A DNA stretch of 64,000 nt from Fragilaria crotonensis. Lineage: Eukaryota > Bacillariophyta > Fragilariophyceae > Fragilariales > Fragilariaceae. The notes beneath the pieces were generated by a model. It was given only the letters and a program-made list of their open reading frames with translations, was not told the DNA's origin and did not search any database. Positions 30,819-41,960 of the stretch are shown here, piece after piece. The position numbers and the translations under genes were made by a program. The stretch is taken from positions 1 through 64,000 of the forward strand of contig JAKSYS010000019.1 in assembly GCA_022925895.1 (NCBI GenBank). The letters run 5' to 3'. Each line of letters begins with the position of its first letter. The stretch's first letter is position 1.

Positions 30819-31452
30819 AAAGCTTTGGGACCAGGAGGCAATCTAGAATGATGTTTGACCTATGCAATTGGACCAGAATCCATTGATTTACACACATAGG
30901 CACTAATTGCATGGGCTGCCCAAAGGAATTTTGCACATGCTGCAACGGTACACTTCAGCATCAATTTTGAATATTTAGTAACCCACATTAGCCAAAATCA
31001 GAGAATTCAGAAAGTTTTGAGACCAGGAGGCAATCTAGAATCATGTGTTTTCTATGCAATTGGACTCGAATTCATTGATTTACACGCTGAATAGTGTTGC
31101 CAATAATTTGGACCCAGCATCCACATGTGTGAGTAAAGTACAGTGTCAATTTTGAAAATTTAAATGCCAATGTTATCCAAAATCAGAGGCAACAGAAAGT
31201 TTTGAGGCCACGGGGCTATATAGAATCATGTTTGTTCAAACACAATTGGACCACAGCCCATTCAGTACCCATGATTGGAATTGGAACCATAAACATGAAT
31301 GTGTGAATGGTACAGGTCCAGCAATTTTGAAATTTCATTCAATAATATTCACATTTGGAGGCAACAAAAGTTGTGAGAAAATAGGGCAATCTAAAATCAT
31401 GCTTGCAGTCAACACAATTGGACCAACATGCACTCAGTTATTGGCAGAATAG
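30819..31452. repeat. Degenerate tandem repeat array, four units of about 172-192 bp
   Basis: Units start near 30819, 31011, 31196 and 31368. Each begins AAAGTTTTGAG-CCAGGAGGCAATCTAGAATCATG (variants), followed by an ATGCAATTGGAC block and ending in ATTTTGAAAATTT... and CCAAAATCAGAG-like sequence. Units are clearly related but diverged and of unequal length; the fourth is truncated. Noncoding. Confidence 0.7.
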
Positions 31453-31472
31453 TGACTACTTCTTAAGTAGTA

Positions 31473-32104
31473 TGGCTGGGTGCACGAAAAAAAGGATTTT
31501 GGGTAGCCTCAGTAGGTGTAGTATGATATTTTTTTTAGTTGTTTCTTCCTTCGAAGTTTCCATCACGTCAAACGTCGTGCTTCGTTGTTGATGACTTCCT
31601 ACATTAACGATCTCTTGATCCGGACCACCTCCCGTGTGCACCGATAGCTCTAAAGCTTCATCAAGTACATCATGAGCAGTTGCACTATCGGTGCACACGG
31701 CAAACACACTCCAGCATCTTTTATCTCAACATGCACGAAAAGCATGACAATATGCCGTGCTTTCAACACTGAGCATGTTGATCCTCAAATTCAACACGAT
31801 TGCATCGTTGCTTCGGTCCAGTGTCGGTCAACAAACCTTCCAACATCATCATGATGCATGATTGTGAATTCAAGTTTGACTGTAAGGTGCCTCATGGAGG
31901 CAAGATGAGCATCAGCAGTCTTCACTCTTTGTGAGTGCACATTTTCGTTCATTGGCATGTCGTCAAGTATGTCAGTATACAAAATACTCCATCATTGTGT
32001 AGATCAATACTCAGGGGAGGTCGCTTCAATTAATTGTCAACTAAATTAATTTCATATGAGGGCTACGGTGGCTACCCAAAGTACTTTTTATTTGCACCCA
32101 GCCA
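31473..32104. mobile_element. MITE with about 45-bp imperfect terminal inverted repeats and TA flanks
   Basis: The left arm TGGCTGGGTGCA + spacer + TTTGGGTAGCC (31473-31506) is the reverse complement of the right arm (GGCTACCCAAA … TGCACCCAGCCA, 32071-32104). The element is bordered by TA on both sides (31471-31472 and 32105-32106), as in Tc1/mariner-type insertions. It is 632 bp with no transposase. An internal perfect 16-bp inverted repeat lies at 31632-31647 and 31685-31700. Confidence 0.7.
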
Positions 32105-33056
32105 TAGCTCCTTGGTGACTTAATGTGTGTTGATTGTTGATTGACCATTGCTGTGCATTGTGCCGCTGGAACAGCGGCAGTACGTAAAATAGATTTCAGG
32201 TTTTTACTTTAACACGTACTACAAGTACTTGTACCCGTACTCCGTACCTTGTACTGGAACGCTATTTTATCTACTGTGCCACCAGTTTGGTATGGCATAC
32301 TTGTACCTCGTACGGAGTACCACGCACAATTGTATTTGGAATACGTTGCTTGTGCACTCAACACATCCAGCCATTAAGCACTGTACTACTGAAGTACGGT
32401 GGAACTGAAAAAAAAGTATAAGCCTCTTATACTTTCGTCCCTCACTCGTACGAAGTTCCGGCAGTCGACGCGTTTACGTTTTTACAGTACATAGATTGTA
32501 CAGTAGTGGTACTGGCGTACTATACCTGGTAAAAGTAGTTGGAGAAGTAGACAGATCATATGACATATCTACAGTACTCCGAGTTACTACACCGTGCAAA
32601 CAGTATACAGTACCGCCGCTGGCACCTGGTACTGTACGTCTACCGGCCCACGTACAACCTCAGAGTACAAGTACCAGTCTACCGGGAGTGATTTTTGATG
32701 TTTCGATGTCGCTGATCCCAGAATATAAGGTTTCCGGGTTAAATGAGAACCTTGAACCAATCCCACAAACAAATCCATAGATTTTCACATGATATATATG
32801 CATAGACAATGCACCTGGAGCGGGTTTGGTTCACTATAAGCCAGTGTCCAGGACTACGATCAAGAAGACTAGACATTTGCCAGAGCTGAGTGAACGCCGT
32901 TGGCTTCTGGAAATCGTGGCTTTCGTGCTTCCCTGCAACTGTTGGCCAGGTGCGATAGGCTCTGTTCCCTTGAAGCGCTGTTTTCTGGTTTCAAATTTCA
33001 AGGAACAATTGCAGTGCGAAAAGGCCTGTTGAACGCTTTTGTGGAGCGACCACATT

Positions 33057-34755
33057 ATGCCACCGGCGAGCGTTCATCCTGATTCAACGATGCAGCAATT
33101 GCAACCCCAACGCCCGCCGCTACGGAGAGCGACCTACATTCATGTTAGCGATTTGACCAGTGCCTATAACATAGATCATAAGAGACTTGAGCTAGAGCTT
33201 GCCCGAGTCAAGGTACCGGGTTCGAGTCACTATCCTCCGGCTGCGCAACCCTCAGAGACTCCCACCGATGAAGCCAGCGTCTTATCCCAGCCTCAGAAAC
33301 GACTTCAGCCACCGCGGGGTGGCTTCAATTTATGCGTGTAAGTTGCCACTGCCGAACAGCACTCCCGTATTTTGTTCAACACCTAACTGTATATTTTACA
33401 GACTTGTCGGAAAAGTTAATGTTGTTGTTGATAAACTAAGAGTAGATAGATCCCGAGTTAGGCTGGCTGAAGTGGAGGTTGGGGATGAAACTGGGACCGT
33501 TTCATTGCGGGCCAGAGATGATCAAATAGACGTGCTCGAAGAAGTGTCGCAGCAATCAGGTGCAGTGGTCTTACGGAACTGCACTCTCGAGCTCTTTCAG
33601 GGAAAGCATATTCGACTCGCGGTGACGAAATGGGGGAAAATGAGTGTGTTTCCGGATGACGTGGCAAGCACACCTCCTCCACCGTCGAAAATGAACAGGG
33701 AGAGGAACTTCTCGCTCATTGATTTGAGTATTGTAGCCAGCGAGATGGTGGAGAATCAAACTCCAGAGGTCGGACATGCGGGATCAAGTCGAGAAAGTCC
33801 TATCAGAGGGCCTCAAAGTAGACAACAATTTCAAGCGCCACAGTACCCGCAGCAACTCCAACAGCGACGGACACCACGGGATCGTAGGCAAGTTCGTCCT
33901 GGTCGGGGAGTTGTTGCCAATCCCCTTGCGGTTCCATTCCCGGAGATGCCAATGCACAATCAAATGAGGTATCCTGGTGTACCTGCATACGGTTATGGGG
34001 AGTCCATGGAGATGCAGCACTACGCTTACGGGATTCCAAGATCAAGTCAGGAAAGCATGCAGCCTTCTCCTCATCAATACATGCAGATTCAACAACAACA
34101 GTACGAGATGCAGCGTCGGCAAATGCAGCAGATGCGCGCATTTCACGACCAGGGAGATCGCGCCAGACAAATGCAGCGTCGGATGCAGCCCAGTCGGAGT
34201 TCTGTCCCGATGGTTGCAGGATCGAATAGTTTCGACTCGATGCCACCCGAATTTCCCTCCCTCCCTGCTGCTGTGCCAATGCACGGCGCCAATCGACCCC
34301 GGGAAGAAGGATCGAGCGAGCCGAAGCAGGAGGAAAGTATTTCGTCACCGACCAAGCCAGACATGGGGGCTTGGCGAGGCCATAATATAATGCATCCTGG
34401 TATGGATGAGAACATGGCGAATTCTCCCCGAATGAATCCCACAGCAACAGCCTTTTCGCCGTCCTATGGCAGCCCTGCAGGTAAGTCGCGTAGCCAGATA
34501 TTCGCCCGTTATTTGAAGCATTTATTCTGACGCAATATCGTAGGAATGCAATCCATGCAAGGATTGCAGTACGGTGGATATAACCCTTACGAACAATCTC
34601 GCAGTCATTACTTACACCAACAGCCCGCGGTCTATTCACAGAATATCGCCTACGTTCCAGCTCCGGGAGGGGCTCCTGGCCATGGCGCAGTCGTCAGTGA
34701 TAACGCGCCAGACCAGCCATCTGAGAAAAGCCAATCAACAGGCGCACCAAAATAG
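33057..34755 (+). CDS. OB-fold nucleic-acid-binding protein with Gln/Met/Pro-rich tail
   Basis: Three exons, 33057-33337, 33402-34480 and 34544-34755, give 523 residues. Residues about 95-175 form an OB-fold: LVGKVNVVVDKLRVDRSRVRLAEVEVGDETGTVSLRARDDQIDVLEEV, VVLRNCTLELFQGKHIRLAVTKWGKMSV. The VGDETGT-ARxDQ-LRN-G--RLAVDKWG pattern is that of the plant OB-fold proteins typified by Arabidopsis At4g28440, related to SOSS-B/hSSB single-strand DNA-binding proteins. The long C-terminal half is low-complexity (QQQ, RRQMQQM, SP-rich) and probably disordered, suggesting an RNA- or ssDNA-binding scaffold. The start is ambiguous: Mets also occur at 33039 and 33090. It is convergent with ASCC2. Confidence 0.8.
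33338..33401 (+). other. Intron 1 of the OB-fold gene
   Basis: 64 nt, GTAAGT...TTTTACAG; joins NLC-V to LVGKVNV in frame (phase 2). Confidence 0.85.
34481..34543 (+). other. Intron 2 of the OB-fold gene
   Basis: 63 nt, GTAAGT...ATCGTAG; joins GSPA-G to MQSMQG in frame (phase 1). Read-through would add a short alternative C-terminus ending at 34530. Confidence 0.8.
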
Positions 34756-34911
34756 ACTAACCGGTAAGTTGAAGGCAAACTCCAGGCCATCGGGGCTTGT
34801 GGGTCCTCGGAGCAGGCGCATATCAAGGTTATGCCTTTGGAAGGCAGCCTTCAAAACTTGCTAAATTTATTCCACATCCTTCGACGACTGTTGAAGGATG
34901 TAATCAGCATA

Positions 34912-36477
34912 CTACAACCCACTAGCACTTTGCTTCTTTTGAGCCCGGTCCTTTCGATGGTGATTCCCAATCTTGGCCTTGTTGTCGTTCTTGCGGCGCT
35001 TTTGTATTTTGGTCATTTCATCGCTTGGAGTTGCTTGGTTTCCTTGTTCTGGTTTCTTCAGATCGCTATTTGTAGTGTGGGGATTCGTTGCCGTCTTTCC
35101 CCCTCTCTGTCTAGGCAAAACTTTACCGTCGGGACCCAAGACTCTCCCTCCCTTTATTTTGTCCCCGCCGCGGAACACCTTGGTGCCCCCTCCAGCTTCT
35201 TCACCTTCGGAACTTTCCTTCGTAGTCACTATCTCTTTTATGTGGTTAGTGTTTCGGTTTTCGGTCCAATACTCTTGTTCTCGTTCAGTTTCGCGAGCAA
35301 TCCGATTGTAAATTTTAATTTGTGAAATGTCAACATCATCATAGGTGCTTCCCTTGCCACCCAGGTCTCCGCCAGCATCCATGCCGTCATATTGATCATC
35401 ATAGTCGTCGTCATATTCGTTATGTACAACAGTAAGAGCAAATGCTTCAGCTTCTTGCTGCTGTTCCATCGCTGCGAATCTCTCCTTCGCGATTTGTTTC
35501 GCTTCGGGATCATCAAGCTCGTACGCTGTCGATTTAGAGGTTTCCTTCCTACGTGCCGGAAGGGTTGGGTCTAGCAATTGAAGACTGTGTGGAAGCGACG
35601 AAGGATCCAATAGTGCAGTCACTGCCGACGACACATCGCCTTGAAAATAGGACAGTACTGTTTCGATGTATCCATCTCCCAAATCCGGAAGCACGTCCTT
35701 GACTTGCTGAACCCGGCGTTGAATTTCCGCTTGCGGGTCGATCTTTGCGGTTGGCGGGATAGAGATAGATGCCGTGTGGGTAGGCTTGGATTGTTGCTTC
35801 CAAACGTCAGCCGACTCTGTTGGGCAGGATTCTAACATGCGGACGAGGTATTCTCGTTCATCAGGATATTCGTCAAACATGCCCCGCAATAAAGCAACAA
35901 ATGAACCATCGGGATGTAGAAGTGTGTCACCAAGAAACGTAGTCTTGTCATCGCCTGTCAGAGCTTGCACCAATTCCATGGCTCGTTGTATGGCCACTTC
36001 TTGTTGGGTCTCCCTCAAGGAGGGTATGAATCCATCTACCAAGAGAGAGAGGTGTGTCTTCGTCAAAAGGGTGCATTCCGTCTCGTATTCGCGCTTGTGT
36101 CTGGAGAACCTGCAGTACGCAGATGTCAATGTAAGACATAAGTCGACTGAATACGCCGCTCGACAGGCTCGGCTTGAATTGCAACATAGGCCGCCGAGGG
36201 AAAATGAGGCGCTTCGAATATCATCTATTGTCGAACCTTGATTTGACACTATACTTCCAAACGCCAGAGTTAACTCTTTCATGATGTTCGACAGATACGA
36301 ATGTGGGAGTTTGTCAAGGAAGCCTTCATAGGCAAGAACTAATTCGGAATTCAACGTTTCCTGGTGAAGTGCGAGGCCTAATCGATAAAAGTCTATTGAC
36401 CTTGGCAGGGATTTTGAGTCTGAATCTAACGTTGTTACCAATTGTCGCAAATGATCGAGGTTGATCATGGTTCGCAA
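34912..36477 (-). CDS. ASCC2: ASCC2-like CUE-domain protein
   Basis: Encodes 521 residues. A CUE domain, which binds ubiquitin, lies at about 252-295 (QVKDVLPDLGDGYIETVLSYF). It is followed by a YELDDPEAKQIAKERFAAMEQ helix, the YDDDYDDQYDGMD acidic motif, and a basic KIKGGRVLGPDGKVLPRQRGG tail. This order is specific to ASCC2, the ubiquitin-binding subunit of the ASC-1 complex (with the ASCC3 helicase and ALKBH3-type repair or ribosome splitting). It is shorter than animal ASCC2 (about 757), mainly at the N-terminus; the ORF start may be incomplete or the algal protein shorter. It is convergent with the OB-fold gene, with a 156-bp gap. Confidence 0.85.
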   Translation of the reverse strand: MRTMINLDHLRQLVTTLDSDSKSLPRSIDFYRLGLALHQETLNSELVLAYEGFLDKLPHSYLSNIMKELTLAFGSIVSNQGSTIDDIRSASFSLGGLCCNSSRACRAAYSVDLCLTLTSAYCRFSRHKREYETECTLLTKTHLSLLVDGFIPSLRETQQEVAIQRAMELVQALTGDDKTTFLGDTLLHPDGSFVALLRGMFDEYPDEREYLVRMLESCPTESADVWKQQSKPTHTASISIPPTAKIDPQAEIQRRVQQVKDVLPDLGDGYIETVLSYFQGDVSSAVTALLDPSSLPHSLQLLDPTLPARRKETSKSTAYELDDPEAKQIAKERFAAMEQQQEAEAFALTVVHNEYDDDYDDQYDGMDAGGDLGGKGSTYDDVDISQIKIYNRIARETEREQEYWTENRNTNHIKEIVTTKESSEGEEAGGGTKVFRGGDKIKGGRVLGPDGKVLPRQRGGKTATNPHTTNSDLKKPEQGNQATPSDEMTKIQKRRKNDNKAKIGNHHRKDRAQKKQSASGL

Positions 36478-36875
36478 TGTGAATATTGCAGTGTCGATAA
36501 GGGAAATAGTGCTGTTGGGTTAGGCCTACAAAAGCGTACTCGTAGTTCTCTGTGATGGTGTGGGGTGTGGGAGTGGGGAGAAGAATTTGAGTCGACCGTC
36601 GTGTCGTTTTCTGCTTGACGTTTGAACCTGTTGAACTACTCAGTACTGTAGTACGAGTACACTAGCCCAGGAGAAGCTCTACTGTATGATAATCGGACAT
36701 CCACTTCTTCTCCGAGTATGACATACTACGGTATTGTACGTATGACATATCATAGTAGTTTTGAGCCAACACTCACAGTACTCATGTCCCAGCGTTTTGT
36801 ACATATACACTCGGAGTACTTGTACCTGGTACCGGTACTTGTTCTTTATATCGTCCGTCGTCTTCTGTTTTGGTA
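36478..36875. promoter_or_regulatory. ASCC2 upstream region, up to the copia element border
   Basis: Contains GTAGTACGAGTACAC and GTACCTGGTACCGGTAC tracts and ends in GGTAG (36871-36875), the left target-site duplication of the large copia element. Confidence 0.5.
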
Positions 36876-37778
36876 GTGATATGGTTCGGGTTAACGGAAC
36901 CTAGCGACGCGCAGGTCGGCATAGGGTTCGGGTTAAGAACCAGGACGTAACCGTTACGGGGTACGCCCCCAGTAGGTAAGTGTCTAGTACGACACTGACT
37001 ATTGCATAGTTCATCTATAAACGGTACAGCTACGCAGTGCTGTCTACCGCTACAGATAACGATATGTGTACTATCTGTCGTTCTGTCGCTACACGAATGT
37101 GCGAGAGACTGACTAGTAGAAATATCGCGTGTCGTATAGTGGGCACTGTCTAATGGTTTATCGTTATGTACAGTAACGTTAAACTCAGACGTGCGCGTAC
37201 TATCGACGGGCAGAGGAAGTGATGTGCGAGAGGTACTGTTGTACCGGTCGCCGTGTTGTGTTGTGTTGTCGTTATCGTTGTAGTGAGTACCGTCGTACTC
37301 ACTACGTATATTTGTACAGCACGGTATATATGATGTCATGACGACGGCGGGTAAAAACTCGTCATGGTCAATCATCATCATCGTGAGAAAAATATGCAGT
37401 GTAAGTAAAAAGGTGAGTGACACTAAAATGTACAAAATTGACAATTGTGGGAAGAAATGAAGGGCGACCGAAATGAGAGGTCTGATTGAAGGGGAGTGTT
37501 CCTTGGAACAATCAGGAACACTCCTCATATCAATCACGGTCAGCAGCGTATGGCTGCGTTGTTTTTCGTAAACGAGGCGTTGAGCGTCGTTTGAAAATCA
37601 ATGTACAAACTCGAGGAACGAGATGAACATGATTTGAATCGACGTGAGTTTTGATTCCAGTCGTGCAGTGTCGCACTGGTTACTGGAGCACGGATGTAAT
37701 GTTTTACTGTGCATGCGAGCGACAGTTTAGGGATAGGGATAATAGAAAAATATGTAGGGCGATACTGGATGTTTAACA
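36876..37778 (-). repeat. 3' LTR of the large copia element
   Basis: 903 bp; 5' end in element sense TGTTAAACATCC, 3' end …CCATATCA. It pairs with the split copy on the far side of the internal region. The minus-strand frame through it stays open for about 250 codons; it has no recognised domain. Confidence 0.9.
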
Positions 37779-37786
37779 CCCCTCTT
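37779..37786 (-). other. Polypurine tract of the large copia element
   Basis: AAGAGGGG on the minus strand directly precedes the TG of the 3' LTR. Confidence 0.75.
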
Positions 37787-37789
37787 GAA

Positions 37790-38557
37790 TCAAATCTCTG
37801 TAGATTCACTTGTAGCTTGTAGCATGTGATCAGGTAGTGTACAGAAGACTTTGTTGATGTGGACATCAATTTTGGCAGAGACTTGTGTTTTTGTGAGGAT
37901 GTCGGCAAGTTGAGAATCGCAAGGTATCCAATGTAGTTGATGTATACCGTCTTGTTGGCCTTGACGGACATAGTGGAAACGTCGTTCGATGTGACGAGTC
38001 TTGCGGGTTAATTTGCCGTTCTTGGCGATCTGCACAGTGGCTTCGTTGTCGATCATGAGAATCGATGGGATAGTTGGAAGACGCTGCATAGATTCGCGCC
38101 AATGTTTGGTTCCGAGATATGTCATGTCGTAGAGTAGCATCCGAATGTGAGCTGTGGCCATGGAGGCAGAGCATGCGGCCATGTATTCGGCCTCGGACGT
38201 TGACATAGCAATTGGTGTTGGCATCGTAGAGTTGGCTTCGATGAGAGCACCGTTGTGAAAGATCATATAACCGACAGTAGAGCGGCCAGTGTCAGGGCAA
38301 TCTTGCCAGCTGGCGTCGGAAAATACGGTTAAGTCGGAATGGGGAATGCGGTGTTGACGACATATGTCGTAAACAGGGTTGGTCGTGGCATCCGGTAGAA
38401 CTTGATGGCATAATATGGGCGACGGCGTAGGTAGCCAATCAGCCAGATAAGAGCACGGAAGTCGAGTGCGCCAGGGCAGACGCAGGCTTTTGCAAGTTTG
38501 CAGACTGCAAAGAGGATATCGGCACGGGTGTTGTAGGCAAGGTAGAGTAGCGTACAT
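37790..38557 (-). pseudogene. Large copia element: RNase H (separate frame)
   Basis: Contains DLTVFSDASWQDC, STSEAEYMAACSAS, MIDNEATVQIAKNG and the terminal SQLADILTKTQ motif of copia RNase H. The frame is shifted relative to the RT frame, with the change near 38400, so the polyprotein is broken here. Confidence 0.85.
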
Positions 38558-40824
38558 ACAGCGGAGCGGAATGGGAGGCGTTTCTCGTGTTGTTCGACAA
38601 CTTGCTTGTCATGATCGGTGACAGGTCGATTGTCTTTACTGAAGGTGTAATCCGGTGGGAATGGTGTTTCACGTTCAGGGAACTCGGAGTTGGGATCGTA
38701 ACGTTGCAAAGTGTTGAGAACGTAGCGATGTTGGTCGAGGGTGTAGGTTTTGTCTTTGTGTTGATGGATGCGCATTTGCAAGAACCATTGAGCAGGTCCA
38801 AGGAACTTGACGTCGAAGCGATTGCGGACGGATTCTTCGAATTCTTTTTCGATGGCGTCATTGCTGCCAGCGTAGAGCATGTCGTCGACAAAGAAGAGAA
38901 GGCGTAACCATTGGTTGTGTTTGTTGTAAAAGACAAAATAGGAGGGTTCAGACTGGGATTGGATGAATCCTTTGGAGTAAAGCCATTCAGAGAATTCAAT
39001 GTTCCAATATTTTCCAGAGTAAACAAGTCCATAGATTCCCTTGTTCAAAAGGGCTGGAGTTCCAAAGTATTTAGCATATTCAGGGAAGTAATATGCATAC
39101 TCAAGTGGAAGTCTGACAAAGTGGCGACCGATGACTTTGGCTTGTAGATATGCGCCAATGAAGTCGGCACTTTTGAGAGTGCGGTGGGATGCACAGATTG
39201 TTGAGAGAAGTAACTTGACCCCTCTTGAAGATGCACAGGGTGACCATGTGTCCTCAAAAGGTTGAGGTACCTCAATTGGGATGGTGTTAGTTGTCTTGCT
39301 GGATTCAGGATTGTTTTCAGCATTGTCTTGTTTTTGTTGTTGGAGAAATTGCTGGTAAGCAGCTTTAGTTTTCTTCAATCGTCGTTTTTCCAAGTCGCCA
39401 CGGGCGACAAGGCGAGCTTTAAGTTTTTCAAGTTTACCAGTTGCAGTTTGTTTTGCTTTCAAGACAAGTTTGACAGGGATGATGAGTTCATCTTTCCGGG
39501 GTTGTTCACCCAGAATGAAGGTATCGTGGTCGATTAAGTTCTTGATTTCCATGCGAATAGCATGTAGCCAGGCATTGCGGACGTCATCGTCAAGTTTGAG
39601 AACGGCTTTGAAGGATTGCGGTTCAGGGAGATACTTGTCCACGGGATCGTCGGTGGGCGAAGTTGTGGATGCGTCAACGGCGAGCATGGCAGTGTGGATG
39701 GGATCAACTGATGGCAGAGATTCAGCACACTCTTGGAAGTATAAAGTCATTTCCTTGTGAAGTGGGGTGTGTCTCAGTTGGTGAAAGGTCCAGTTGATCA
39801 GCTGAGGAGTTGGTGGTGTTGGTCCAGGAGAGATGTCAGATTCTGTGATGGGATCAGTGTCATCAATATCATCTTCTGGATGGGTAGTGCTTGAAGGGCC
39901 ATTGTCTTGTGCTTGTAAAAGTTGTTCAGAGTCATGGAGTTCTTCAAGATAGGTGGATGGTGTGATGCCTAGATTGGCAGCAGATCCGGTTTGGTGGACA
40001 ATTGATGGTTCAGAGTTGTCCAAAGATTGGAGTCCATTGGGATCCAAGTGAGATCGGATGGGAATGGCTCCGGCAAAGGGCTTTGAATCGAAGGCAAGGG
40101 CAGAGCTGAAGTCTTCATCAAAGTAGGCGTCGCGAGTGATGACGATGCGCTGCGGATGATCAGGAGAGTAAACGAGCCATCCGGCTGAGTTCTCTGGGAA
40201 TCCGATGAAGATACCACGGGAAGCACGTTGGAGTTGTTGCTTATAGGTAATGAGCTTGTTGCGGAAGGTCGGTTCGTAGCGCTTGAAGTAGACAGGGCAT
40301 CCAAATACGCGGAAGTTGGCAAGGCTTGGTTTTCTGCCATAGCTGTATTGGAATGGTGTGGTTGGGTTGCCATGTTGATCAGTCACATTCTTGGCTGGGC
40401 AAGCATTAATAATGCTGACAGCATAGGCATGTGCATGATGGAAGAAGGCACCGCCAAGTCGGGCAGTGTTGAGAAGTACATTTGCAGTGTTGTGAACTTC
40501 TCTCCATTTGGCTTCACAGATGCCATTCATTTCTTGGTGTTCTGGAGCAGCAGCTTCAAGTTTAATTCCAAGGTTGGTGCATTCTGTGATGAATTTTGCA
40601 GATGTAAAGGCAGATCCGGCATCAGTACGGATGAAGCGGACGGACTTTGTGCGGCCAAGTAGTTCTGTCTGAGTAAGCCAGGACTTAAGGGCTGTGATGA
40701 TGGATGTGGTGCTTTCAGTTGGGAGTCCTATCCAGCCAGTTAGCTTGCCAGGTGTTGTGACAATAAAGAGGTAGGCTGAATAGTTTGTTGCAGTGGTGAG
40801 TCCAAACCGAAAGGGGTTTCTCAT
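38329..40824 (-). pseudogene. Large copia element: integrase core to reverse transcriptase
   Basis: 831 open codons. The integrase core shows RTDAGSAFTSAKF (second catalytic Asp) and MNGICEAKWREV (Glu), then FRVFGCPVYFKRYEP (integrase C-terminal part). The RT has SADFIGAYLQAKV, the GIYGLVYSGKYWN block, and LLFFVDDMLYAG, where FVDD stands for YVDD. The frame runs out at the RNase H junction. Confidence 0.88.
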
Positions 40825-41300
40825 GAGATCAAGGTGAAGTTGGTGAAACGGTTCTGAGCCTTGTCTGAGAGGAATTTTGCTGCGAGCGTGTTTTGGCTAA
40901 TCGAGATACAAATTGGCCAAGTGTTTTTGTCAATCGCAGGCGAGTGTATGATCATTCAAGCGTGATGCAGGGATCCGGTCATGAGATTGCGGAAATTTCG
41001 GTGCGCAAGGCGACGGGATATGGTCTCAAGAGGCAAAGAAGTTGTTGGTCTTGAGGTGTCAGCTTGTGTAGGATCAACATGTTGGTCAAATGCAGGGAGA
41101 AGGAAGTTTCATCAGGTGTGGTGTCCACAGGTTGTGCCATGGTAGAAAAGGCATTCTGTGTTGGGAGTTCATGCAGGAGCAGGGGCCATGTGTATTTTGA
41201 ATTGTTTGGGAACTGGATTGTAGTGGCTCTGTTCTGGATGATGACTGTGAAATTCTGGGTTGCAGAGATGGTTGTCAGGAAAGAAGGCGGTGGCTGAGAC
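40825..41300 (-). pseudogene. Large copia element: degraded pre-integrase / integrase start
   Basis: Reading different minus frames gives pre-integrase-like RRLAHRNFRNLMTGS and, just before the RT-side frame, GSEPFHQLHLDLMRNP, the start of the integrase core. Stops and at least two frame changes interrupt it. Confidence 0.65.
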
Positions 41301-41960
41301 CTTCAATATAATAAACATCAGTTAGGCCAAGGATAGACTTTTGTCCTTCATCAGAGGTGAAGTAGCAGTCAGTGGTTCCTTTGAATGTTGAGATCTTGGT
41401 GGTTCCGTCAGCAAGAGAGACAGGGATGTGGCAGGCTTCAACATCACGAAGGTCGCTGAAAACGGGTGTATAATGACATGTGGCACCACTGTCAGGTAGC
41501 CAGTTGTCAAGACTTGGTGGTCCAAATCTTTGATGTGTTGATAAGGGGTCTTCAGGGAAGAGTTCTGTTGAGCCTGTGTTGGGTGGAGAGTTTGGTGCTG
41601 ATGGTAAGAAATCATTGTTGAGCAATGCTCTGTTGATTTCCATCTGAGGAGCATTGACATCAGGCCATGAGGTAACTGCAGATGGGCCATTGAAGGTGTC
41701 CTGGAGGTCACAGGTGGCCATGTATGCTTGATGGTGAAAAGCATGGGAGTTAGATGCAGTTGAGTCAGTAATGAAGTAAGCACGCTGGTTGCGGGTGCTG
41801 CATTTTCATTGTTTGGATTTCTGGGCGGCGGTCCTCCACGGTTGTTCTGGTTAGTTGATGAGCGATTGGCGGTTATGCATCGATTAGCATAGTGGCCAAG
41901 TCTACCACAGTTATTGCATACAATATTTGCAGCATTGGATGTGTTAGGGTTTCGTCTCAC
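41275..41960 (-). pseudogene. Large copia element: zinc knuckle and aspartic protease
   Basis: Two overlapping frames. One carries the CCHC knuckle CNNCGRLGHYANRC (nucleocapsid); the other the protease active site WLPDSGATCHYTP and the downstream ILGLTDVYYIEGLSHRLLS typical of copia proteases. A frameshift of one base separates them. Confidence 0.85.

Larger units (their letters stand above)
29104..33056. other. Long gene-poor region with tandem repeats and a TA-flanked MITE
   Basis: Nearly 4 kb without a supported gene. It has GTAC-rich tracts (29160-29580 and 32190-32660), degenerate tandem repeats (30819-31452) and an inverted-repeat element (31473-32104). A 10-bp stem (AAAGTATAAG / CTTATACTTT) occurs at about 32414-32436. 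Remaining short frames are not supported. Confidence 0.45.

Noticed and set aside
36782-37537. 251-codon minus frame in the 3' LTR
   Set aside because: It lies within the LTR with no recognisable domain; the same frame in the other LTR runs on into the internal region. More likely chance openness of the LTR.
40228-40662. 144-codon + frame within the large copia element
   Set aside because: Antisense shadow of the integrase frame.
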